From the NCBI GenBank assembly GCA_003427395.1, contig BFEA01000193.1, positions 2,240,922-2,270,648 on the forward strand: 29,727 nt of DNA. Direction: 5' to 3'. The notes beneath the pieces are model-generated. The model did no database searches and was not told where the DNA came from. It was given only the letters and a program-made list of their open reading frames with translations. The translations under genes and the position numbers were made by a program. The stretch is from Chara braunii (taxonomy: Eukaryota > Streptophyta > Charophyceae > Charales > Characeae). Of the stretch, positions 9,691-19,440 are shown piece after piece; the stretch's first letter is position 1, and every line of letters begins with the position of its first letter.

Positions 9691-10742
9691 GAAACATGAA
9701 AAGTTACTGAACTTTTATAGTTTTTGTTAGTTTTTTTAGCGGGATTGATAATTCTATATTTTCATCTGATGTTTATAATAACCAAGTATTTAATAATGTT
9801 TGAGCAAGTAAAACGAAAGCAAAGTGTTATTTTTTATTTAGGGAGAAATATTGAGAAATTTCATATATTGTAGGAAAATGAGGTATAGAAGAGGTTGATG
9901 GTTTAAAATTTGGTATTTGTATACAGTTACGTGGTTGAAATGCATCTGTAATTAATTGCACACTAGTTAGTAAAGGTACAGCATTTCAGTCAAAGATTGG
10001 GTTTGGTATTTGACATGTATTACATGGTTTTGTTTTTGTCCATGATAATGCCATATTAATATCTGATATTTTTTTTTCTGTATAGGTTAATATTGATAGA
10101 TGATGTCATTAATTGAAAAATTTGATAAAAATCATTTTGTTATTGTATTGATTCAGAATGAATCATCGGAATATAATATTCAATATTTTTATTTTTTTCA
10201 TCAAATATACTATATGAAATATTATCATCTAATGTAGCGAAAAAGAAAGAGTTATTATCTGTTGATTGTTGTGAAGAAGAATCAGATTTGTCGTTGTCAC
10301 TTTCATATTCTGCATTTTGAGTTGGTCTGTCTTTTTGTATTTCATTTGCACGTTCGCGAACAATGTGGTAATCTTGTATCTATAAATATATGTTTCGAAC
10401 AAATGCAGGAATATTTTTATAAAAAAAAGTAAATTCATCGTGTCAATTTTGATTATAATTGATTAAATATGATAATTTACGAAATGGTTTAAATAATAGA
10501 AAATCTATTTGAGCATGCCGTTTTTTATTTTTTTCATTTCTGCAAGTTTCTAAATAAGAAGTGCGCATAGAATAAGGAATTACAGGTATACATGAGAATA
10601 TTTGTATTTATTTAAACATTTGTGTCCGTACAATGGATGTTCAGGTAAAAAATTTCTTTACTTTCAGACGTGGAAGATTTGTTGGATTGATAAAATTGCA
10701 TAACGAATTTATATAAAGATATATTTATGAGTGTGTTTGTTT

Positions 10743-10940
10743 TAACATATTATACAAAGAGATTGTTTTGTATGTATGACTTTGATAAGCAGACGATTGT
10801 CTTAACAGATATAATACATTTTTGTAAAGAACAGATAGTTTCTTTGTCGTTTAGTAACTGTTTTAATATATTATATCAAGGGATTGTTTTGTATGTATGA
10901 CTTTGATAAGCACAAGATTGTCTTAACAGATATAATGCAT
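10743..10940. repeat. 121-bp-offset direct duplication inside the Helitron gene
   Basis: About 77 bp at 10,743-10,819 recur at 10,864-10,940, both containing TTTTGTATGTATGACTTTG and ATTGTCTTAACAGATATAAT. The copies encode LYLLRQSxAYQSHTYKTI-like peptide in the Helitron linker, so the duplication occurred inside coding sequence. It shifts the frame (121 is not a multiple of 3), explaining one of the frame changes. Confidence 0.9.
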
Positions 10941-12580
10941 AAAGTGGGCGTGCAATTTCTTGTTTATTAGTCATACTAAAAAGTTGTGATGATAATCGGC
11001 GACGAGTTTTTGTTTCAACTGATAGTGGTGTTTCTTGTTCGATAATTTTTTCTTTGCATTGTCGTGCGTCAAATGCAGCTAAACGAAGGACGATTTTGCA
11101 ATCAACTTTATGTTGATCTTTCGTTGCATCGTTACAACAGTAAAATATTTGTTCTGTTGCTTCAGCACCGCAAAAAAAAGGTTGAATATCATGATTACAT
11201 TTATAAGCTGATAAGATTACATTATTATAAGAATAAATGTATTCATTTTCAGTTGCACTCGCTAATTCAATCCCAGTTTTGTGTAATGTAGTTTTTCTGC
11301 AATGTTCGCTTGGGAAAAGGTATAGACATACTTCTTCGTTTTTATTCATGCGTGTTATTTTAAAACATGATTTGGTTTGTGTCCAATAATGTGTTTGAAC
11401 TAAATAAAGAAGTGCAGATAGCGATGAAAAGAAAGAAGCGTATTGTGGGGGCATTGCTAGCAGAATTTGACTTATAGGATGTTTATGAAATATATCATGA
11501 TTCATACGAATACATTTTGCTCTTGAAATATTAAGATTAGATAATTCGTTATATCCAAGTGATGGTTCAGATTCTAGAATTTGTCGACGAAGTGTGTGTT
11601 CTGAACTGAAAAGTGTATTCCAATGTGCACATTTTAAGCTTGTAGGTTCGTGCTCTGGTTTGATGCGTTTTTTTTAGAATGGTGAACAACGTGCTGATGA
11701 AGAAATTGGATATGGTATATAACAAGGTGGCGGTGCATGACATTCAGAACAAGAGAGTAATGAAATGTTTTGAGTTCCACTTGTTGTTGTAATGTTATCA
11801 AAATATTGTGTTACTAATTCATTAATTGACTATTACAAATTTGTAATTTGTCTGATTCAAAAGTTGTTAATGGTGTATTTTCGAGTCAAATAAGTGCATG
11901 TAGCTGTAGTGTTCCTCGGTCTTATGTTTCTACCATTCCAAAATATGTTTTGACATTACCAAATAAACCTCCTTTGGGTTTGCTTCTATGTGTTGTAAGA
12001 TCAAAACCAAGAAAATCATGTAAAAAAATAAGTATTAATCGACTCAAGAGGCGTGATGATGCAATATTATCTGTCATTAATAATTTTTTTAGTTTTTCTG
12101 TGTTTATATAAGGATTTGTTATAAAAATATTGCAAAATTCATTAATATCAAGAAGACCAACATATGATGCAAAGGTATATGTTGTATCTGTATTCAATGT
12201 TAATGTAATGAAAAGACTAGGTTCACCAGAGCGATCGCAGGTTCGAAATGATTCTTGTCGTCGGTTACGTCGTTCAACGTTGCTTCCCCAAACATATGCA
12301 GAAACACATTGGACATGCTGAAGCAATTGTCTTACCGCTGGATCGTCATTGGATACAGAATGATTGCAACGACGTCGTCGAGCATTTTCTAGACCAATTT
12401 TTAACATGTTAGTCGTAACTTCAACAATTGGTTGATGTAGTTGTGGTTGTTTTTTACAAGTTATATTCGAAAGTTTATATCCACAGTAAAGAGAAAAATA
12501 ATCAAAGTTTACTAATGTATAATATGGATCTTGTGCAAATTGTCGTTTACTTAATAAACAATAATATTGTGTACATAGAT
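10876..12580 (-). pseudogene. Helitron Rep (Helitron_like_N, HUH) domain
   Basis: The start, about 12,580-12,410, reads RQFAQDPYY and continues to the ORF of 12,407-11,922, which has DPAVRQLL, the conserved GEPSLFITLT block (PTLFITLT in the family) and KPKGGLFGNVKTYFGMVE, all hallmarks of the Helitron Rep N-terminal domain. The catalytic HUH motif follows at about 11,898-11,909 and reads LQLHAL, so the first histidine is glutamine. A TAA (11,922-11,924) sits where Gln is expected and a TGA (11,886-11,888) where Trp is conserved. The next frame (to 10,876) carries HYWTQTKSCFK, NHDIQPFF and FYCCNDATK, the last matching the tyrosine motif with only the first Tyr retained. With the HUH His and one Tyr lost, nicking activity would be absent. 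Confidence 0.85.
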
Positions 12581-12623
12581 GTTGTGAAACTTGATTTTGT
12601 CTGTTTCATTCTCCAAAATGTCC

Positions 12624-13809
12624 TCGACTCCATCTTCATTAGTACTTCAAAATCCAGGCGTGCGAGTTCCCACACTCCTCCTTCCTTCCTCTTATAGCTC
12701 ACCCCCCGCTTTCTGAATAGTTACTGCACTTAAGTGTAGTGCATAGCGTCATAGTAGATGATCCTATCCTTGAAGTACAGCCCAAGTGTACAATCATCCT
12801 TCCTTCCGTATTTTCCATCGTCTGCTTCTCCACCTTCCTCTTCCTCTTCCTCGTTTTTCTCCTCAAAGGGAGCATTCGGTTGCCCGCCCGTTTTGTCATC
12901 TGTTTGCTTAGTATCAGCGTTACTATTGTTGGTTTCCCTCCCTTTCATCGATAGGATCTCTACGAGTAGGTCCTTCAGTTGCTCCACCTCCTTCAGGTTG
13001 TCCGCTGAATCCTCCAGTTTCCCTTCAAGGTTCTGTACTACTGCATCCCTTTCTTTCGCATTGTCATCGGATGAGACTTCCAATGGCTTCTTTGCTTTAT
13101 TACCTCTCTTCATGTGATTAGACCTCGATCGTGTCTTGCTCGTTCGTGGACCAATCGGTGAAGCCCGCTCCCTCATCCGTTTTTCACTACTAGAGCTTTC
13201 CCTCAACTCTCTCAGTTCCTTCTCCATCCTTAGTAATTTCAGTTCTTCCAGTTCCCCGTCCTTTAGCTTAGATTTTTTTTCCACATCATCTAGCTTCTCG
13301 GTCAAGATCCGCAGGGAGTTCCCGAAATTCTCGGCTACCTACTTTTTCATGCTATCCTCTTTTCCATCTGCGGTTGCCTTCACCTTTCCTTTATCCCGTG
13401 CACTCGACGTCTTCCCTTGCTCTTTCACCTCACTCTCGTCTTTCTCTTTTTTTTTCCCTTCTCCTTGTACTCTCTTCAGCCTTGCTATTTCATCTAAATC
13501 CTTCTTCCTTGCTTCCTCTAATGCCTCCTTTAATTTCAACTTATCAAGGAAATCGGCTTGCTCTTTTGTGAAGTATGCACGTAGTTGGTAGTTACCAGCA
13601 TTCCCTCGTCCATATCCTTGATTGAACTACCCCGGATTCCCTGCAGGTACGCCCGCTTGTCCGTTCCAATGTTGTGGGGGCGGTGCCGTAGCGTACCCTT
13701 GCTGAACATGTGGGAAACCGAATGGGAGCGGAGCAGGATATGGTTGCTGGTAGAATCCATTCAGAGCTTGGAATGGAGCATTAGGCGCTTGGTATGCACT
13801 GTGCAGCAC
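12624..13809 (-). pseudogene. Penelope-like ORF1, copy A (coiled-coil, charged)
   Basis: One minus-strand frame stays open over about 395 codons apart from four stops: TAG 13,627-13,629, TAG 13,339-13,341, TAA 12,730-12,732 and TAA 12,721-12,723. Order of segments: a Tyr/Gln/Pro/Gly-rich start (FYQQPYPAPLPFGF, then NQGYGRGNAGNY), FTKEQADFLDKL, a long Lys/Glu coiled coil (about 13,540-13,200), an SR-like basic patch (RTSKTRSRSNHMKRGNK), another acidic helix with LKEVEQLKDLL, a poly-Glu run, and DGKYGRKDDCTL. No catalytic motif is seen. It resembles a gag-like or RNA-binding ORF1. No ATG start is evident; the first codon of the open stretch is GTG. It runs into the junction at 12,623. Confidence 0.65.
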
Positions 13810-14375
13810 CCGGTATCACGCCAAGTGGGGGCGAAGGAGGGGCGTTCTCCATCCAGTATCTCCCACAATTCGACCAGCGTCCTCTGCCTCTCCCTCGGCC
13901 TTGAGCCCACATGCGTAACCGTTACTCCACCAAAGATCTTCAAGTGAGTTGCTGATCACAGCAGATTCCATTCCTTTCCCACTAACGTTACAATGATCGA
14001 ATGCACGATTCTCAACAAATTAAAATATCATATCCTTTCAGCGTCACAATGGTAACTCCACAACATTTCCCACGGGGTCGTACATGTGTTATATGTAGTA
14101 ATCTCGTGCTCGTACCATCTATTGCTAGTCACCGCGGATCCCCAGTCCTACGACTATCACCTCGTGTGAATCAACCCCCAACGTCGTCACATCTGTGCGT
14201 CGTACCGCCGGATTATCACAATAAAAAATCCTAGCGAACTCATTATACAACCCCTACTGCATCACATTCACATCTAAATACCCATCCAATCTATGCCATG
14301 AAATCCACAAACCCAGGCATCCGAATCATTCCCTTACCCACCTTCTCATACGACTAACATCGGCGGACACACGTC

Positions 14376-14623
14376 GATTAAACCTCCTTGACTCGCCTCC
14401 CCCAAGACTAAGCGGAGGTCGATGGCGATTCCAACGTCGATGTCTGCCCAGCTGACACACGAGTTTCAGACGTCATCAATTAGCGTAGCACCATCACCCC
14501 GGATACGGTCCGCCTTAGCACACGACGGAAGTAAAACCAAGTCGCGGTACGTCAGCGGATGTTAAACCTCCCTGACTCGCCTCCCCCCGAACAAGTGAAG
14601 GTCGATGGCGATTGCAACGTTAG
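14376..14623. repeat. Internal direct repeat pair in the 5' region of unit A
   Basis: About 62 bp at 14,378-14,440 (TTAAACCTCC, then GACTCGCCTCCCCC and GGTCGATGGCGATT) recur at 14,562-14,623. The same pair is found in unit B at about 21,119-21,181 and 21,304-21,364, so the duplication predates the two units. It could hold promoter or packaging signals of the element. Confidence 0.8.
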
Positions 14624-14935
14624 TGCAGCACCATCATCCCGAAAGCTTTAATCCTTCGGATATGTCCGTTCTGGCATCCAGCCCACGTACTTTCGATCAT
14701 GCCATCAACAACGCACTGCGAGCACATACCAGCGCGGAGATCGTCACTGAAAAACTGGTCTTCCGCCTCTCGTCAACAATACTGAGTGAAACCACGTACC
14801 TCGGAGTCGATGCAATAGAAAGAAAGATACGCAAAGCTATACTACAGAGAAAAAATGCTCATCAGCATTGATACCGACGACACTGTGAGATCGTACCCAA
14901 GCTTACTGCGAGGTCGATCTCCCAGCGCTTATGTC

Positions 14936-15449
14936 ATTACAACAATAATGAAAGGCGACTTCGCACTTTACTTCTCACAACGAAAAGTACACCTTCCGTC
15001 ACCGGGAAACAACCGATGCTCGAACCTTCTGTCCTTGTTGCTCAGCTTGAGAGGAGAATAACTCCAGATTTCAATCTCTATATACAACTCATCATGACTA
15101 GTAACTCTAATATTTTACCGTTCGTACTTACCCGCATAGGCAGCGCCGCCGCAGGCCAGGTACCAACCCAGAAAAAGATCCAGCTACAGCTAACAAAACC
15201 GGAAAAAAAAAATTTTTACTCAATCGCGTGGGGCAGCACTGTCGCCGGCAAAACTGCGAAAGAAAACGGAAATCAAAACTGGATAAAGACCAGGGGGGGT
15301 GCCAGTAAAGGGGGCCTTTACTGGTACCCCACAATTAAACCAGGTACGTTGTTCACAGGGCTCAGATGCCGGTGCAAGTGGGGAGTAACGATTTTTCCAG
15401 CCTAAACCTTTCGTGGTAGGCTTTGTGTTAGTGATGATAGTAATGTTTG
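14936..15449 (-). repeat. 515-bp repeat, copy 1 (5' pseudo-LTR of unit A)
   Basis: Starts ATTACAACAATAATG and ends near AATGTTTG. It is highly similar to 15,579-16,093 and 21,677-22,192. In unit A it is followed on the right by the 120-bp linker to about 15,567. A strong hairpin lies at 15,296-15,332. Confidence 0.88.
15293..15332. repeat. Conserved hairpin in the 515-bp repeat
   Basis: GGGGTGCCAGTAAAG pairs over 15 bp with CTTTACTGGTACCCC around a short G-rich loop. The same structure is present at about 15,938-15,974 (14 bp, two wobbles) and about 22,038-22,075 (one mismatch). Confidence 0.8.
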
Positions 15450-15578
15450 GGGGCCCTCGCCGGTTAACAGACAGTTAAGGTTTGGATCCCTCGTCTCACT
15501 CCCGTCCAAGAAGGGTATGGTTGACCAAAATTACCTACAGAAGAGAAACATATTTTTTTATCATGATGGAACCTTACA

Positions 15579-16093
15579 ATTACAACAATAATGGAAGGCG
15601 ACTTCGGACTTTACTTCTCACAGCAAAAAGTATACCTTCCGTCACCGGGAAACAACCAGTGCCCGAACCTTCTGTCCTTGCTGCTCAGCTTGAGAGGAGA
15701 ATAACTCAAGATTTCAATCACTATATACTACTCATCATGACTAGTAACTCTAAGACTTTACCGCTGGTACTCACGCGCGTAGGCAGCGCCGGCGCAGACC
15801 AAGTACCAACCCAGAAAAAGATCCAGCTACAACTAACAAAACCGGAAAAATCAAATTTCATACTCAATCGCGTGAGGCAGCACTGCTGCCGACAAAACTG
15901 CGAAAGAAAACAGAAATCAAAACTGGATAAAGACCAGGGGGGGTGCCAGTAAAAGGGGCCTTTACTGGTGCCCCACAATTAAACCAGGTACGTGGTTCAC
16001 AGGGCTCAGATGCCGGTACAAGTGGGGAGTACCGATTTTTCTAGCCTAAACCTTTTATGGCAGGCTCTGTGTTAGTGCTGATAGTCATGTTCG
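15579..16093 (-). repeat. 515-bp repeat, copy 2 (3' pseudo-LTR of unit B)
   Basis: Lies between the RT stop of unit B (16,143) and the 5' end of unit A, the position of a 3' pseudo-LTR. It matches the other two copies until ATGTTCG at about 16,093, after which the sequence becomes the end of the RT region. It is not followed by the 120-bp linker. Confidence 0.88.
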
Positions 16094-16142
16094 TGCACCC
16101 TCCCGTCCCATTCTCTCAACGCCTGTCCTCCTTTCCCGTGTT

Positions 16143-18640
16143 TCAGTTTAATAAGTGAACGACCATTTCTAACCAAAACAGAGCGCTGTTTCTTCTTGCG
16201 GCTTTCTTGACTCCCGCATCAAAGACTTTCATTGGGTAGCCAATAATCCTCAGTTCTTTTCTCAAAGTCATGAGTCCCCACCAGGTCATAGCCTTGATAT
16301 TTGCATTGTCTATCACTCGGCAGATAGTGTTGTACACTACTGCAAATTTTTGTACATTGGGCGCATATGACTCAAAGTCCCTCAAAGTTCTGAATCTCTT
16401 CGTTTCCCCCGTCCACATTGTACTCAGATTCTTCAATTTATGCAGTGTGTATATCCAAGTTGGTTTTTCTGTTACGATCATTCGTGTCTCCAAATACTCC
16501 AGTATCCCATTACCTCCGTTTGTTCTCTCAAGTACCAGATCTGTAGGGTAACATTGATCAATCTTGTCAAGTGTGTTCTNNNNNNNNNNNNNNNNNNNNN
16601 NNNNNNNNNNNNNNNNNNNNNNNNNNNNNNNNNNNNNNNNNNNNNNNNNNNNNNNNNNNNNNNNNNNNNNNNNNNNNNNNNNNNNNNNNNNNNNNNNNNN
16701 NNNNNNNNNNNNNNNNNNNNNNNNNNNNNNNNNNNNNNNNNNNNNNNNNNNNNNNNNNNNNNNNNNNNNNNNNNNNNNNNNNNNNNNNNNNNNNNNNNNN
16801 NNNNNNNNNNNNNNNNNNNNNNNNNNNNNNNNNNNNNNNNNNNNNNNNNNNNNNNNNNNNNNNNNNNNNNNNNNNNNNNNNNNNNNNNNNNNNNNNNNNN
16901 NNNNNNNNNNNNNNNNNNNNNNNNNNNNNNNNNNNNNNNNNNNNNNNNNNNNNNNNNNNNNNNNNNNNNNNNNNNNNNNNNNNNNNNNNNNNNNNNNNNA
17001 AGGGATGTGATGAACTGGTAAGTATCATAACATCTGACCAATAACAAGTCATCAACAAATCTTTCTCCTTCGATGTACTTTGCATCACACCCAACGGATG
17101 TGATGAACTGGTGTTCAAAAAACATACATAGTATGTTGGCCAAAATTGGGCTCGCTCTCCCTCTCATAGGGATACGCACTTTCTGTTGCATTAGTTGTGA
17201 TATTGAAAAGAAAAAGGTATTATTGAGCTGGAATTCAGTTAGGATAATTAGATCGGATATCAGAAAGGATTTCCAGCCATATTCGCCATGTGATTTGCCA
17301 AAAGTGGCTTTCTTTCCCTTTGTCTCCAGTCGGATCCTGTAGTATCCTTGGTCTCGAAAATGTTGCACGATCCATCTTACTGCCTTGATGATCTCGCAGT
17401 GAGGCAGTTTGGTAAACATTTTCTTTATGTCGTACGTCCTTGCAATGATTCGGAAGCTGTTACCGCTCACATTGTTAGTTTGCTCATTGATTTTGTCAAT
17501 CTTTTCTTTCAAGTTTTTTGCCCCGACAATGTTGAAGTGCTTCACCCTCAGTCTCTTTATCATAAAGTTCAGACTCTGCGAAAGATAACCCATAGCACTT
17601 TTGTTGGGGCTGAGAAATAAGAGCATAATTGGTCTCTTCTTTCTCAGATCTTTGTCCTTTGACAGGATATAGGTTTGTTGTAGCATTCCTTTCTTGTCCC
17701 ATTTTGCGATCTTCGTCAATTTGTTATGTATATAGTTCTTCTTCATTGTTCTCAGAATATCGTCCTCTGCTTCATCCACCTTTCTATATCCATCATTCTC
17801 ATAGCTCTTTCGTAGAGCACAGGACATTCCACTAGCGTTGCTCCCAGGTTTCTGTCTAGTGGAAAAAACACAAGTCCCGTGAAGACTTGCTTCAGTCCCA
17901 GGACATATTCTGTGTCGAATCCCCCCACATTCTTTATCCTAGTGCCATAGTTTTTCTAGTTTATCTAAAAAGTTTCGTTCTCATTCATACAGCGCATCTT
18001 CTTCAGAGGTTTTAAAGCCAGGTTGCAAGCCATATTCACTTCTTCTCCTGTGAGCAGGCTTCCAGGAAATGAAATATTTTTTGCATTATACACAAAATCT
18101 CTGTTACCTTTGACTTCCTCAACTCTAACTTGGACGTGCCCGTCGCAGCGTGGCAGGTCAAAGGCGTTGTAAGTGAAGGACCATCCACTTCCTCTTGCAA
18201 AGTGCTGGTAGTTATGTAGGACATCTCCGACATACTTTCTTTTCTGCCAGACTGTTTTCATCCTATCAACCAACAAATTAGACAAGCTAGTCGACGCAAT
18301 CTTTTCCTGCAGCCATTTCTTTAAATTACTGTGCACCTTTCCTTTCCTAATTGTTTCACAAAATGGTAATTTTGCAGTGATCCTATGTCTGGGGTTAATA
18401 CCAAACCGATTCTTAGTCACTCTAGTGATGACTCCTCTGATAACTTGCCTTCCCCTCACTGTGTTAAGTAATTTGATGCCAGCATCCAGGTCAATAAGTT
18501 CGTCCAAATGTTTTGTATACAAGGATTTTCTTTTCCAGGGGGCTCTCAGAAGGTTAATTACTTCAACTTTTGTCATTTCCGCACGGTTTTTGGTTTTCTT
18601 TAGATTTGCAATCTTCCATTTCCCACCTTGTTGAATGAAT
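16143..18640 (-). pseudogene. Reverse transcriptase of Penelope-like unit B, gapped and frameshifted
   Basis: Read in three frame segments. Segment 1 (18,645-17,965): basic N-terminal region with WKRKSLYTKHLDELIDLDAG. A frame change follows, then LVFFPLDRN (about 17,860), an RT-N-terminal motif. Segment 2 (17,827 to the gap): WDKKGMLQQTYILSKDKD, motif A DIKKMFTKLPH (about 17,395), RIPMRGRASPILANIL and motif C RFVDDLLLV (about 17,040-17,066), so both catalytic aspartate sites are present. After the gap, 16,579-16,143 reads DQCYPTDLVLERTNGG, LETRMIVTEKPTWIYTLHK and so on to a stop at 16,143. This looks like the thumb and C-terminal part; no second GIY-YIG follows. Frames differ across the N run, so its length of 420 is probably not the true gap length. 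Confidence 0.8.
16580..16999. other. Assembly gap (420 N)
   Basis: A run of 420 undetermined bases inside the reverse-transcriptase region. The coding frames on the two sides do not agree for a 420-base gap, so the size is an estimate or an indel is hidden. A 17-bp duplicate (GGATGTGATGAACTGGT at 17,003-17,019 and 17,096-17,112) at its right edge suggests local misassembly. Confidence 0.98.
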
Positions 18641-19440
18641 GGCAAAAAACAGTTTTACCAATCCCCATGCTTTCAGCCAGTGCGCTCCTTTGTTATTTAC
18701 AATAGTTATTTCCTTTATATTGGTTGCTTTCTTGAGAATTCGCAGAAGACTCGACTCTCCTTCTATTCCCTGATTTTCACAATCAAATAGAATGACATTC
18801 CTGAGTCCACATTGTATCCCTTTCCCTCTTCCCCGCTTTCTGGGTTTCTTTCTTGCAGGCTTATTTGTTTTCTTCACATTCAAACCAGGGTTGTTAGCAC
18901 CAATCATGAAAGATTTCATGCTTGATAGAGGGTTTTTACTGCCAAACCACACAGGAAGAGAAACGTAGTTAACTAGACCGACCTTTTGCATCCATCTGTG
19001 CAGTTTTTGCTTATGTGTGGTCTTTACTGCATACATACGTTCCTTTCATCTAGTTTCGAGTGTCCTTTCCGTTTTCCCAACGTATGTTAGTTTGAAAAAC
19101 GGGGATATCAGCACGTATACGCACGAATCGGCTTCGAAAAACCGATTCCTCTCGCATGGTTTAAGTCCCAACCAATACCGGACAAACGCCTTCCCCCATT
19201 TGATGTCACCCCTAAGGCACAATGCTAATACTAGTCGCATCTGCATGTGATCGATTTCAACACCCAGCAGCGAGCCATGTAAATCACACAGATTCGACAA
19301 TCTCTTATACAATTCATAATTGATCTCTTGTTGGTCCCATCTAGTTTCCCGGGATGTCATCTTCATCGTCGGACTTCCTTTCCGAATCAAAGTTGGAGTT
19401 GTTATCTGATGCTTGCATTTCTTCTTCACTTTCTTTAGGT
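18563..19440 (-). pseudogene. GIY-YIG endonuclease region of unit B, ORF2 start
   Basis: GIY-YIG nucleases make the target-site nick used by EN+ Penelope-like elements. The frame opens at about 19,440 with a basic KKKCKHQITTPTL segment, contains RYWLGLKPCERNRFFEADS, then YVLISP...TYVGKTERTLETR (about 19,046-19,125), matching the GIY...YIG signature with the typical T-x-x-x-R helix start. A TGA at 19,046-19,048 interrupts it exactly after LETR, where Trp is plausible. The same frame continues to 18,563 through KKTNKPARKKPRKRGRGKG, a strongly basic linker. A frameshift in an A-run near 18,640 joins it to the RT part. No ATG is found near the 5' end of the frame; the first in-frame ATG lies at about 19,366. 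Confidence 0.75.

Larger units (their letters stand above)
7409..12580 (-). pseudogene. Helitron Rep-helicase polyprotein with C-terminal Ulp1 protease, decayed
   Basis: Helitron transposases are rolling-circle enzymes with an N-terminal HUH Rep endonuclease and a Pif1-type SF1 helicase. Both are visible here in order on the minus strand: Rep core about 12,570-11,000; linker with Helitron-like blocks to about 10,150; helicase from 9690 to about 8200; then a protease ending at 7409. Three frame changes are needed: frame of 11,922-12,580, then 10,876 to about 11,810, then around 10,150-10,440, then one single frame from 9690 to 7409 (about 760 codons). Scattered TAA, TAG and TGA codons interrupt it. 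The protein probably loses its N-terminus at the 12,623 junction, because Helitron proteins normally extend further upstream. The copy is inactive as read. Domain details are given separately. Confidence 0.85.
2752..12623. other. AT-rich block of about 9.9 kb, mobile-element derived
   Basis: Base composition changes sharply at both ends: the left edge follows a truncated repeat at 2751 and the right edge is the exact point where the Penelope-like unit begins (12,624). Nearly all coding signal is on the minus strand: Rep, helicase and Ulp1 domains on the right, two paralogous ORFs on the left. CpG dinucleotides are still frequent, so methylation-driven deamination is not the obvious cause of the AT richness. 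Whether the block is one element or several nested ones cannot be settled; no clear Helitron ends (5' TC, 3' hairpin plus CTRR) were found. Stretches without recognised genes include 2974-3772, 5761-5995 and 6540-7408. Confidence 0.7.
12624..15567 (-). mobile_element. Penelope-like element, unit A (5' part only)
   Basis: Collinear with 19,463-22,312 (unit B) along its whole length, at high but not perfect identity. It contains the 5' linker (about 15,450-15,567), one 515-bp repeat (14,936-15,449), a non-coding 5' region and ORF1. The GIY-YIG and reverse-transcriptase part is missing: identity to unit B stops at 12,624, where the AT-rich Helitron block begins. It lies directly downstream of unit B in the same orientation, so the two form a head-to-tail tandem. 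Confidence 0.8.

Noticed and set aside
12758-13591. Plus-strand Ser/Phe-rich ORFs across ORF1
   Set aside because: These are antisense shadows of the Lys/Glu-rich minus-strand coiled coil; the same occurs at 19,594-20,426.
13944-14041. True spliceosomal intron in unit A
   Set aside because: Removing GT...AG would not give the unit B sequence, which keeps five more bases, and the strand is opposite to the element ORFs.
15040-15080. Hammerhead ribozyme in the pseudo-LTR
   Set aside because: On the minus strand ATGATGAG is followed by GAAA and, in one copy, by a 6-bp hairpin. The core lacks CUGAUGA, stem II does not form, and the base at the cleavage position would be G. The flanking hairpin is not kept in the other copies.
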